Positions 10,901-19,025 of a stretch of 64,000 nucleotides of DNA are shown one piece after another. The position numbers and the translations under genes are program-made. Source of the DNA: JANRJY01 sp033763735 (GTDB lineage Bacteria; Bacteroidota; Bacteroidia; Cytophagales; UBA9547); the NCBI GenBank assembly GCA_033763735.1, contig JANRJY010000106.1, positions 11,263 to 75,262 on the forward strand, in the 5' to 3' direction. A model generated the notes under the pieces. That model made no database searches. It saw only the letters and a program-made list of their open reading frames with translations, and was not told where the DNA came from. Within the stretch, counting starts at the first letter, position 1; every line of letters starts with the position of its first letter.

Positions 10901-11130
10901 AATACAAAGGGAAATTGAACATCGTAATTAGCGATGAAGGTATAGGCATACCGGTTGCTGCACAGGAAAAAGTATTTGATATGTTTTACAAAGCTTCTGT
11001 GCGTTCCAAAGGAAACGGGTTTGGATTGTATATTTCTAATAAAATTGTAGAAATCCTCAAAGGGAAAATCAAAATATACAGCTATCCCGGTCAGGGAACT
11101 ACTGTGTTAATTAAGCTGAAAACGTTTTAG
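7981..11130 (+). CDS. Propeller-type sensor histidine kinase (Reg_prop, Y_Y_Y, HATPase_c)
   Basis: A protein of 1,049 residues. An N-terminal hydrophobic segment (~residues 20-38) precedes a large periplasmic sensor of two-component-regulator propeller repeats (~45-655; recurrent NLWFGT, NIWIGTNGQG and YLWIGTAEGL). A Y_Y_Y domain follows (LPPGQYTFEV, ~690-760), then one transmembrane helix (~765-790) and a coiled coil. The kinase core has an H-box YHDLRGPSST with phospho-acceptor His844, an N-box HIINNALSF, and G-boxes DEGIGI and GNGFGLYI. It lacks the receiver and AraC-type output found in full hybrid two-component systems, and no response regulator gene is visible nearby. It is therefore an orphan classical kinase. 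In this family the propeller usually senses polysaccharide or cell-surface ligands. Confidence 0.92.
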   Translation: MRFSPRKKEFFFIHKEVNNTILISYLSIFLISILSLKAQHYVFKKFSVTEGLPHPYVYTLDQTKNGYLWIGTAEGLSRHDGKNFINYKKENGLTENFINTSFTDNQDNLWFGHYEGGITVLKSGKFKKLIDTNKLTSRINGFCESQSHSLMYVATQNNGLVGIDAKYNIITFSGCNSEYIYWSIAETEDYSLLLGTNNGLLIKNKKGKLKWLKELDGMSVIKIVSLSKNHFFILTEYDGTYILNYSNIDNVILLKLKDASGITNGKLIFASKDSEKNIWISTQDKGIVKYLIKYDSLIIIDDFNESSGLKTNFIKSFLRDKEGNLWFGTFGDGLFKQTKQIFTLYYFPELKNQNVNCFRFIGPNKVLIGFDNQLNLYNYNGQFHITKNGEILSNTKVNYIFNDNNEYLLLATNGIGILRSKISQFDFKPWLFTKSDALSNNCKHITIDSTHNIWISTENGAIEFEKKTNQFKKFGMMNGLSHNFIYSIYSDKFNMQWFATHNSGISRYAGGKFNTLPSPLPIGLNASCFIEDIEGNIWIGTNGQGVFKYRNGEIIDNFTTNHGLGSNFCYTIEIDKLQNLWLGHHNGISKLNLKTNQIKFLPNAEEMQGAEINNLASYKDPEGNIWYGTNKGMLKYDPSKDVVNTIEATTNITDVKLFFNNLDWKRLGKDSNIIQPVDSLILNHNQNHLTFYYKGICLIDPDKVKYKYKLNGWDKSWSIETDETFVTYSNLPPGQYTFEVISRNNDGIWNKTPTRYYFEITPPFWQTIWFYILASALVIFVIYIIFMLRTRRLQEQKRKLENDKAVLENEINERKIIEKKLIANEVALKDANEELNNLLWRSYHDLRGPSSTIQGLVNIALLDNDLQSNKKYLGLIMQTVLKLDSILKDFFKVRDIKSSDLQIESIQITDCVNETLELISNQITLDKFRIITDIEQNEPFFSDKSLLNLLLFHIINNALSFSDEGSKICINISQYKGKLNIVISDEGIGIPVAAQEKVFDMFYKASVRSKGNGFGLYISNKIVEILKGKIKIYSYPGQGTTVLIKLKTF

Positions 11131-11174
11131 CTGAAAAAAATAGTTGTATTTAACTCAAATACATTTCATTTGGA

Positions 11175-11674
11175 ATGCAGTCTGTTTTTTTATTATTTTG
11201 TGTTGAATTAAAATTTGATTTGAGAAATACTAAAATTTTCATATTTATTTTTATTTTGATTGTAGCTAATGTATTCGCTCAGAATTCATTTACCGAACAA
11301 GACAGAAAAATTCTACTAGAACTGAACATTAAAATGACTCTTCTCGAACAACGCCATGTAGAATTAAGAGAAGATATGAACAAACGTTTCGAACAAGTTG
11401 ATAAACGTTTCGAACAAGTTGAGCATTCAATAGATAGAGTTTACACCGTCTTGACAATATTAAGTGGAATTTTTGCGGCAATGATTGCGGGTATGTTTTG
11501 GTTTTATACACTGAGAGAAAACCTCAACTGGAAGCTATTAAGCAATTGAATGAAAAGATCTCCTTTTTGGAATCCAGTCAAACAATATTAGTTAAACTTC
11601 TGGCTGCATTAAAGGAACTTGCTTCAAAAGATGAAAAAGTGAGAGATGCATTGTTGCATAATAATTTGATGTAG
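11175..11674 (+). pseudogene. Small coiled-coil membrane protein, interrupted by a frameshift
   Basis: The first frame runs from 11175 (or, more likely, from the TTG at 11220, which directly precedes a signal-like segment ending VANVFAQ) to a stop at 11549. It contains a heptad repeat (KRFEQVDKRFEQVE) and a transmembrane helix (IFAAMIAGMFWFY). After YTLRE it reads NLNWKLLSN and stops. In the next frame the sequence continues smoothly as KPQLEAIKQLNEKISFLESS and on to a stop at 11672-11674 with no intervening stop. One missing A in the GAAAAC run near 11518 explains the break. Coiled-coil plus one-helix proteins of this kind are common in Bacteroidota and have no assigned function. A sequencing indel is as likely as a true mutation. 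Confidence 0.65.
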
Positions 11675-11749
11675 TTAATGCACTTAATTATCGACTCTCT
11701 TTACTTCCATTTAAATACATTGGTAGATATTCTCAATTCATGGTTAATT

Positions 11750-13450
11750 TCAATAACTAATTGAGTTTATATAATCGAGCTGGGAAGGCGAAAAAGAAAA
11801 AGAATTAATCAACTTTTTCAATTTATCTTTTTTATTATTTTTAGCATAAACCAAACATAGATCATAAGCACAATTTTGATATGAATGATTAAGTTTTAAA
11901 ACATTTTCCAAATAAATTTCAGATTTAACTAAATCACCTTTCATAGCATGATACACGCCTAATTGGTGCAGATTAAAAATAAAATACGGATTAGAATTTT
12001 CAATATCTTTAAAAATAACAAATGCTTCATCCAACTTTCCCATTTGAAAATAAGATAATGCCTTATTCCAATTTGAAGGAAGTCCATTTGGGTCAGTTGC
12101 AAAAAATCGAGTATTGACATCTGAATGATTAATCAAATAGTTGTAGTTCTTTTTTATAAATTGCTTACAATAATTTGCATATTTCATATCTTCATGATAC
12201 CTATTCCCGATAATAATTAATAACGCAATAGAAATTGCTAAACCACTTAGATAAAATACCTTTGAGTTTATGTGGAAATACGTTTTTGAAATATCTATAG
12301 AAAACAAACATCCCCAAAAAATCAAATAGACAAGATGTTCAATCCGGTGTAATGGCATATCAAAGACGCAAATTATAATAAATCCTGAAGCACTTGCGAG
12401 AATAATTAAATTGCGTTTTTCAAAATTTTTTTGAAGAAGTATTCCCTCATAAAACAAATAAACTAACCAAATTGTAATAAAAAATCCAATCATCCCCAAT
12501 TCAGCAATTATTTTTAAAAACTCATTATGCGGATGAATAAAATTAATCAAATTATTTTCAGAAGGTATATAGAATGCACTATCTATTCCGTACTTGGCTA
12601 TCATAATTTTATAGTTACCCAAACCAATACCCTGAATCAAATTGTCGGAAATTAGCAAAAATGATTTCTTCCAGATAATTGTACGTTCGTCTAAATTTAT
12701 AAAATCGTACAAAACGCCAATATGAAAGAATAGAATTGCTAAAAAAACAATTGAAATGGCTGCAATTAAATATTTACGATTGCAGAAAATTCCTAGAACA
12801 TATATAGTTATTGCTATTAAAATTCCTAGAAGAACAGCACGTGAAAGTAATAGCGAAGAACACGCTAATTGTATGATTATTAAAAGAATAACACTCCAAT
12901 TTTTCTTGTCTTTATTTGCTTCAATTAATGACAATGTAACTGCTGAAATAAATAAAAATGAAGCTGTTAAGTTTTTGTTTCCTGAAAACAAAGTGATAAC
13001 ATTTAACTGTGCTTTGACCAAACCGTGAGCATTTATAACATTAGCTATTTGCCACCCGATTAGTGCAGTATAAATAACAGCCTGAATAATGATTGCTACT
13101 CTGATCTTATTTAACTCTTCAATTTTCAATTGTTCCGAAAATATCATTGAGAGCATCAAAACCATTATTAACAATGACAACTCTACGATACATTCATAAG
13201 GATTAATTGTAAAAGGTATCTTGATTGTTGCGTAAACTATTAGAGCAAATAGTAATAAATGATGTAGTTTTATTTCATATGGTTTTGAAGTATTCTTTGA
13301 TAATAAGGCTTGTATAAAAAAGAGACAAAAACCTACTATTACAACCAAGAACTTAGGGGTAAAGGAATATTCGGTAATAATATTTATTTGTATAAATGGT
13401 ATAACAAATAATATAACTAAAAAAATATTTCTTGAAGCCTGTAGTTTCAA
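11750..13450 (-). CDS. O-antigen ligase/polymerase-like membrane protein with C-terminal TPR region
   Basis: A protein of 566 residues. The first ~420 residues are about eleven hydrophobic helices. The large periplasmic loop carries the Wzy/WaaL-type signature IHPHNEFLKIIAELGMIGF, in which the histidine pair region is typical of O-antigen ligase-like proteins (Wzy_C family). The last ~130 residues (WNKALSYFQMGKLDEAF, FNLHQLGVYHAMKGDLVKSE) form TPR-like helices. The family polymerises or transfers polysaccharide chains outside the inner membrane, or glycosylates proteins. No glycan-assembly genes lie beside it. In T9SS organisms it could act on the A-LPS anchor, but that is inference. Confidence 0.82.
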   Translation of the reverse strand: MKLQASRNIFLVILFVIPFIQINIITEYSFTPKFLVVIVGFCLFFIQALLSKNTSKPYEIKLHHLLLFALIVYATIKIPFTINPYECIVELSLLIMVLMLSMIFSEQLKIEELNKIRVAIIIQAVIYTALIGWQIANVINAHGLVKAQLNVITLFSGNKNLTASFLFISAVTLSLIEANKDKKNWSVILLIIIQLACSSLLLSRAVLLGILIAITIYVLGIFCNRKYLIAAISIVFLAILFFHIGVLYDFINLDERTIIWKKSFLLISDNLIQGIGLGNYKIMIAKYGIDSAFYIPSENNLINFIHPHNEFLKIIAELGMIGFFITIWLVYLFYEGILLQKNFEKRNLIILASASGFIIICVFDMPLHRIEHLVYLIFWGCLFSIDISKTYFHINSKVFYLSGLAISIALLIIIGNRYHEDMKYANYCKQFIKKNYNYLINHSDVNTRFFATDPNGLPSNWNKALSYFQMGKLDEAFVIFKDIENSNPYFIFNLHQLGVYHAMKGDLVKSEIYLENVLKLNHSYQNCAYDLCLVYAKNNKKDKLKKLINSFSFSPSQLDYINSISY

Positions 13451-13515
13451 TGGTTTGATAAAATTTTACTACAAATGTAAATTAGTAGGATTGGAGAAAA
13501 AAATTAAAAAAAATT

Positions 13516-16500
13516 TTACTTCTGAATAATCAATTTGTGAGTTTCCGAATGATTATCTGATTGAATTTGAAGCATATAGATGCCGGGAGGAAATTGAGAA
13601 ACATCGAGTTCGAGGCTTTCACTTTCGGAATTCATAAAAGATAAAGGAGTTGATTTTCCGAATAAATCAGTTATTGAAATGTTGAGTGTTAAGTGTTGAA
13701 TGTTGGAAGAAGTAAAATTAATGTTTATTAAATTTGAAGCTGGGTTTGGAGAAATAGAGAAATAATTAGCTTTAGACAAATAATTCGAGCTAAAGATGCA
13801 AAAGTCTGTTGTATCTTTTCTACTAAATATTGGAATTGGATTTATATATATCACTTTTTTTATATTTCCTCCTGAAATAGTTAAGACATGACCTTTAAGA
13901 AGAGTAAGTGCCAAAATGACAATGTTTTTATCATTTACTCCCGAATTTGTACTTAACCATAACTTTTTGCTGCTGTTTGAGTTCTGGTTATCAAAATACC
14001 AAATACAATCCTGTTTTGAAGTATTTTGACAATTACAATATGTAGTATCAAAATCAGAAATTAAAGAATATAAAGTTGATGTATCAGCTAAAATTTTCCA
14101 TGATAAGTTGGATCTAACTTTAATAGTATCAAACCAATTGACATTTTTACTGGTAGGTCTTAATGAACAAGATACAATTTTTGACAACAAAGTATAACAG
14201 CTCATATTCTCAACGCTCAAATACGGCACCTCTCCTTTCTGAATCACTTTTAAGGTATCTTTTATTCCATTTTTTGAAAGCATCGTTAATGCCCCAGTAA
14301 GCTCAAATCCCCATTTATTTGCTTGACTTACTATACCGGTCAATGTAGCATTTCCTTTGCCAGAAAGTGTATTTAATATCAACCAAGGAATAGTATCCGT
14401 AATTACCCAAGAGGTATTGGATTGAATTATTATGGGTACAGTACTTCCCTCTTTTGGAAATTGAATTAGAGTATCTTTGAAATTTGCAAATGCAGGGTTT
14501 ATGGTAATGACTTTAGAACTAGTTGCCCTACAACCACTTAGCTTAATGGAAGTTAAATTTATAGAAAATACTCCTGCAGGGATATTTAACTGAATTGGTG
14601 AAGTAATGGAAGTTGTTGTGCCAAGGGCAAGATTCCATTCATATGTGGTATTGGCAATAGTGTTGGAGTTCAAAAACTTTACAGAATCAAAGGCCACCAA
14701 AGCATTTGGAAAAGTAAATCCTGCATAAACGGTATCTTTTAATATTACTACTTTTTTAAGCGCACTTTCAGTAATCGAATCCGCATTCGATACATAAATG
14801 AATCCCGGAACTGAAAAACCCGTAAGAGTAAAGGCTCTTCCGGAATAAATAGGCAAAGAACATGGTAAAGAAGTGTTATAAAAGTTGAATTTTGCTCCAT
14901 TTAATGGTTTGATTTCTAAATTATTAGCGATGCTTGTATTGCATATAAAAATTGTGTCGTTCACTTGAGGTAAGGCACCTGCTTTTAGGCTTTTGAATTT
15001 ATTTTGGGCAGCTAAAGCCGAATTTTTAATATCAGTTAGTGAACTTCCAGATAATAAAGCAAATGCAACTGTTTGAGATGCCCCTGGTTGAAGTTGATAA
15101 ATGGTGTTTGAAATTACACTTGACAAACCATTGGCCGATTGAGAAACATCTGACAATCGATTCATTGTCAATGATTTAAATTTATTAAAAGTTGAATATT
15201 CTGTTAATGGATTAATATTACCCGTTATTGTTCCAATATTTGCATTATTCATTACAAACCAATTGTTTTTATTATTAGTCAAACTCACCAAACCCGTAAA
15301 AACAGTACCGAAACCATCATCAAAGTATCCCAATTTGTATGCACAATCGTAATAAGCTTTGTTATAGGTAGGATCCATAATACTCCACTGTGTGAATAAA
15401 CCTACTTTTAGGCTATCAATTAAGGTGGCATTCGTATTTTTTATCGAATATTCAAGAATAATGAATTTGTTGTTAGGAGGTGAACTAAAAGCAAAGGTCT
15501 TTTGAGTGACTTGAATGCCAATTTTTCCGCTCATTAATGAATCATTTATGATAGACTCAGTATATTGATCTGCATAATTAACTTGCTTATATCCAACAGA
15601 TTTAACCGTAGTAAAGTCACTTTCGCTATTGGTGGCTCCAACATTAAAAACACAATCAGCAACTTTGGTTGTCGACTGACCAATCATTAGTCCACATTCA
15701 TAAAAAAGTGGGTTTATTGGAGCATTTTGGGCTGAAAATCCATTTCCTTCAGCTTGTGAAAAAGAAGTATAACCCAACCTTCCATTGGAAGTGGTTGAGA
15801 GTTTAATGGCATTTATATTTATATCAGCAAATGTTTGATTAAGAGAGACATATATATATTGATAATCGGAATAGTTTTTCAAAGTATCTGAAAATCCTAT
15901 TCTAAATAATGCCTGATAATTATTTGGCAATCCGCTCGCAATACTCAAAACAAAAGGACTTATAGTATTTTCTTTAGTGGCAAACATATTCATTATTCCA
16001 AATACTCTGATACTATCTAATACTTTTACATTTGCATCCATGGAACGAATATTGATTTTCAAATTACTAGTCGGATAAAGCAGATTTTCTAAGGTCAAAT
16101 AAAGCTTTGATGAATCTGAACCTGCAATTTTTATTAATTTATGAGATTGATAACGAACAGCCAAAGAACTGCTGTCTTTCATGGCTTTGTACAAATCAGG
16201 CACCCCCTTCCCTATTTTTTCAATAAAATTTCCAGGAGATAATGCTCCGCATACACTGTTCACATAAGTAAATGGTTTGCATGTAACACGAATCATTTCC
16301 ATTATTTGCCTAGCGTTCAAATCTTTACGATAGGATTGTAATAAGGCAGCCATTCCGGATACCATAGGTGCACAAAACGAAGACGAACCAATTTCGTAAG
16401 CATAGCCATTTTGGTAAGGTAAATACACATTTACAATAGGAACCGAAACATCTATCCAATAGTTATAATTACCAAAATTCCATTTGCAATCATTTATATC

Positions 16501-17535
16501 AGAACCTGAAACAGCCAAAACATTTTCATGACTTGCAGGATACACAATGCTTCCGTTTCCAGAATTTCCTGCTGCAGCTACAACAACGATATTTTTGTCA
16601 AAAACTGCATAATTAATCAAGTCTTGAATTATTGGATAATTGCCACCCACATCCAATGAAAGATTCATTACTTTAACTCCGCTTTCAACTGCATACAATA
16701 GTGCATCAATCAAAGCAGGAACGGTACAACTGCCATTACTGTTAAGCTTGATGGACATATATTTACAATTGTACCCAATTCCTGTAATTCCTTTTCCATT
16801 ATCTGGAGTGGCACTGCACATTCCCGCCACTTTAGTACCATGATTGGGATAGCAAGGGTCCTCAGTTGGGTTATTATCATTGTTCCCAAAATCCCAACCT
16901 CTGTAATCGTCAATATATCCGTTATTATCATTATCGAAACCATCAATAGGATCATTTATATTAATTTTATAATTTCCTATATCTTCATGATTGAAATTGG
17001 TTCCCCAATCAACTAAGGCAGTTACGGTATTCGAATCGCCTTTTGATAAATCCCAAGCCTTAAAAGCATTGATTTTCTTTAAATACCAAGCCCCTCCTGC
17101 AGAATCACCTCCCAATTTCTTTTTAAACATAATAGTGTCGGAATAGGTGTCGCTCGGGAAGTACAATGGCTTTGCGTTGATGACAATGTCTGCATGTACA
17201 TATTCGATTATTGGCAAATTTCTTATTTTTTCAATAGTCTGATTTTCAGATAAATATGTTTTTACATTGATTTTGTAAATCAAGTCAAGTCTTATTTTAT
17301 AATTTTTGTTTTGCTTTCTTTTTAATAGGTGATTAGCAAAGTATTTTTCAGATTTTTTTATTTCAAAACCTGATTTTTTTAAAAAACTTGATTTTAAAAT
17401 CAAATGAATAGAATCTGCAAATTCGGGCTTTAGCTTAATAACAAGTTGATATTCTGATTTATTATTTGAAGATTGAGAATAAGAGAAAAAAACAGCAACA
17501 AACAATGCTAAAAATAAATATCTACAGGCAATCAT
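13516..17535 (-). CDS. Subtilisin-like (S8) serine protease with T9SS type A sorting domain
   Basis: A protein of 1,339 residues. A signal peptide (ends near FSYSQ) and an inhibitor-like pro-region (to ~residue 125) precede the peptidase domain. The catalytic triad is visible: Asp176 in VDWG, His232 in NHGTKVAGM and Ser386 in SSSFCAPMVSG; the oxyanion Asn324 lies in AAAGNSG. The residue after the catalytic Asp is Trp rather than the usual Ser or Thr. About 800 residues of beta-rich domains follow, then a C-terminal type A T9SS sorting domain (SISPNPASNLINI ... PPGIYMLQIQ ... KLIIQK). It is expected to be exported by T9SS and either attached to the surface or released. It is divergent from its neighbours' operons and stands alone. 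Confidence 0.93.
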   Translation of the reverse strand: MIACRYLFLALFVAVFFSYSQSSNNKSEYQLVIKLKPEFADSIHLILKSSFLKKSGFEIKKSEKYFANHLLKRKQNKNYKIRLDLIYKINVKTYLSENQTIEKIRNLPIIEYVHADIVINAKPLYFPSDTYSDTIMFKKKLGGDSAGGAWYLKKINAFKAWDLSKGDSNTVTALVDWGTNFNHEDIGNYKININDPIDGFDNDNNGYIDDYRGWDFGNNDNNPTEDPCYPNHGTKVAGMCSATPDNGKGITGIGYNCKYMSIKLNSNGSCTVPALIDALLYAVESGVKVMNLSLDVGGNYPIIQDLINYAVFDKNIVVVAAAGNSGNGSIVYPASHENVLAVSGSDINDCKWNFGNYNYWIDVSVPIVNVYLPYQNGYAYEIGSSSFCAPMVSGMAALLQSYRKDLNARQIMEMIRVTCKPFTYVNSVCGALSPGNFIEKIGKGVPDLYKAMKDSSSLAVRYQSHKLIKIAGSDSSKLYLTLENLLYPTSNLKINIRSMDANVKVLDSIRVFGIMNMFATKENTISPFVLSIASGLPNNYQALFRIGFSDTLKNYSDYQYIYVSLNQTFADININAIKLSTTSNGRLGYTSFSQAEGNGFSAQNAPINPLFYECGLMIGQSTTKVADCVFNVGATNSESDFTTVKSVGYKQVNYADQYTESIINDSLMSGKIGIQVTQKTFAFSSPPNNKFIILEYSIKNTNATLIDSLKVGLFTQWSIMDPTYNKAYYDCAYKLGYFDDGFGTVFTGLVSLTNNKNNWFVMNNANIGTITGNINPLTEYSTFNKFKSLTMNRLSDVSQSANGLSSVISNTIYQLQPGASQTVAFALLSGSSLTDIKNSALAAQNKFKSLKAGALPQVNDTIFICNTSIANNLEIKPLNGAKFNFYNTSLPCSLPIYSGRAFTLTGFSVPGFIYVSNADSITESALKKVVILKDTVYAGFTFPNALVAFDSVKFLNSNTIANTTYEWNLALGTTTSITSPIQLNIPAGVFSINLTSIKLSGCRATSSKVITINPAFANFKDTLIQFPKEGSTVPIIIQSNTSWVITDTIPWLILNTLSGKGNATLTGIVSQANKWGFELTGALTMLSKNGIKDTLKVIQKGEVPYLSVENMSCYTLLSKIVSCSLRPTSKNVNWFDTIKVRSNLSWKILADTSTLYSLISDFDTTYCNCQNTSKQDCIWYFDNQNSNSSKKLWLSTNSGVNDKNIVILALTLLKGHVLTISGGNIKKVIYINPIPIFSRKDTTDFCIFSSNYLSKANYFSISPNPASNLININFTSSNIQHLTLNISITDLFGKSTPLSFMNSESESLELDVSQFPPGIYMLQIQSDNHSETHKLIIQK

Positions 17536-17576
17536 TTATTTTAGTATTTATACATTTATTTTGATAAAGGTAACCG

Positions 17577-18242
17577 CTACCAATTAATTATTTCCAAATT
17601 ATTTTTCTGTAAGTATTCATTACACTTACTAAAATGCTTGCATCCAAAAAATCCATTATATGCTGATAAAGGCGAAGGGTGAACAGTTTGAAGTACATAG
17701 TTGTTATTTTTGTCAACAATGGCGCCTTTTTTTTGTGCATAACTACCCCATAGTAAGTAAACAATATTTTTCCTTTTCATATTTAATTGACTAATAACAG
17801 CATCCGTAAATTGTTCCCAGCCTTTACCTTGATGAGAACCCGCCTCCGAAGCTCTTACTGTAAGTGTCGCATTGAGTAACAAAACCCCGTTTTTAGCCCA
17901 ATTGGTCAAATTGCCAGAAGTATTTGAGGTTTTTCTTCCCAAATCAGTAGCAACTTCTTTGTATATATTAACTAATGAAGGCGGTATTTTGATATTATCA
18001 TTAACTGAAAAGCACAATCCATGTGCCTGTCCGGGTCCGTGATAGGGATCTTGACCTATAATAACAACTTTAACTTTGTCAAATGGTGTTTGGCTAAAAG
18101 CTTCAAAAATTAATTTTCCGGGCGGATAGATGGTTTTAGACTTATATTCTTCCTTTACAAATGACACCAACTGTTCAAAATATGGCTTTTCAAATTCATC
18201 TTTCAATACTTCATGCCAGGATGGGTGAATGTTGACAGTCAT
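17577..18242 (-). CDS. ung: Uracil-DNA glycosylase (family 1)
   Basis: A protein of 221 residues, normal length for family 1 UDG. It excises uracil from DNA to start base-excision repair. The water-activating motif GQDPYHGPGQAHG has Asp65, and the HPSPLS loop has His188; both fall within one residue of the E. coli positions. The phenylalanine that stacks on uracil lies in GLCFSV. The ATG start at 18242 gives the expected N-terminus. It lies upstream of the subtilisin gene on the same strand, but with 41 bases between them and no functional link. Confidence 0.98.
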   Translation of the reverse strand: MTVNIHPSWHEVLKDEFEKPYFEQLVSFVKEEYKSKTIYPPGKLIFEAFSQTPFDKVKVVIIGQDPYHGPGQAHGLCFSVNDNIKIPPSLVNIYKEVATDLGRKTSNTSGNLTNWAKNGVLLLNATLTVRASEAGSHQGKGWEQFTDAVISQLNMKRKNIVYLLWGSYAQKKGAIVDKNNNYVLQTVHPSPLSAYNGFFGCKHFSKCNEYLQKNNLEIINW

Positions 18243-18285
18243 TTTTGAGTTATTGAATTAGTGAGGGAGTGAATTAGTGAATTTT

Positions 18286-18356
18286 GAATGATTGAATGAT
18301 TGAATGATTGAATGAGTAAATATAAAAACTCATCGCTAATCACTCATAGCTAATAA
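18286..18356. repeat. Low-complexity tandem repeats between ung and the phosphatase gene
   Basis: An 8-base unit (tgaatgat) is repeated about four times at 18286-18316. A run of ctaat/aactaat-like units follows and reaches the stop of the phosphatase gene on the minus strand. No gene is supported here. Similar short stop-rich repeats recur in other intergenic gaps of this window. Confidence 0.75.
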
Positions 18357-18869
18357 CTAATCGCTAATAGACGCATCATACAAGCTCGGATAATCGTGAA
18401 AAACAACTTTGGCAGTATCTTTTGAAACCAATTTCCAAGAATCAACCGTAAATTGAAGAGACACAATTGCACACGTACTTATTTCACCTAGGCTTTCACC
18501 ACTCACATATTCAATAAAATAACTCAATCCGGGATTGTGACCAAAAATTACCACGGTATTCAATTGATCGTTCAATTGATTTACTTCATTCATTAATATT
18601 CGTACTGAAGCATCATATATATTCTCATTATACTCAATCTCATTTGCATCTATTTTCAATTGTTCAGCAAAAAATTCAGCTGTTAATTTGGCTCGTTCGG
18701 CAGGACTTGATATCAATTTATCAATTTTCAATTTTCTTTCTGCAAATCTGTATCCCATTTTTGGTGCATCTCTAAAACCTCTTTCATTAAGAGTCCGATC
18801 AAAATCTCTCTGACCTTGAATAGACCAATCTGACTTGGCGTGACGTACTAAAATTAAGTTTTTAGGCAT
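18357..18869 (-). CDS. SixA-like histidine phosphatase
   Basis: A protein of 170 residues of the histidine phosphatase (phosphoglycerate mutase-like) superfamily. The catalytic motif LVRHAKSDWS holds the phospho-accepting His10 next to Arg9. The second catalytic His lies in VVIFGHNPGLSYF. Short members with RHAKS motifs resemble the phosphohistidine phosphatase SixA, but in Bacteroidota the substrate is not established. The gene stands alone; its last codons (SISD) and stop run into the repeat tract downstream. Confidence 0.88.
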   Translation of the reverse strand: MPKNLILVRHAKSDWSIQGQRDFDRTLNERGFRDAPKMGYRFAERKLKIDKLISSPAERAKLTAEFFAEQLKIDANEIEYNENIYDASVRILMNEVNQLNDQLNTVVIFGHNPGLSYFIEYVSGESLGEISTCAIVSLQFTVDSWKLVSKDTAKVVFHDYPSLYDASISD

Positions 18870-19025
18870 AGGTTACTTATTGTGTAAAAATAAAATTAAG
18901 GTTCAATTAAACATTAATCTTACAAAAAATATTGTTTATGTCAATAATAATTAACAAGATTTGCCACAAAATAATTCTCTACTTATTCAAACAAAAAATG
19001 TTGAATTATTGTTTATAATCTGAAT

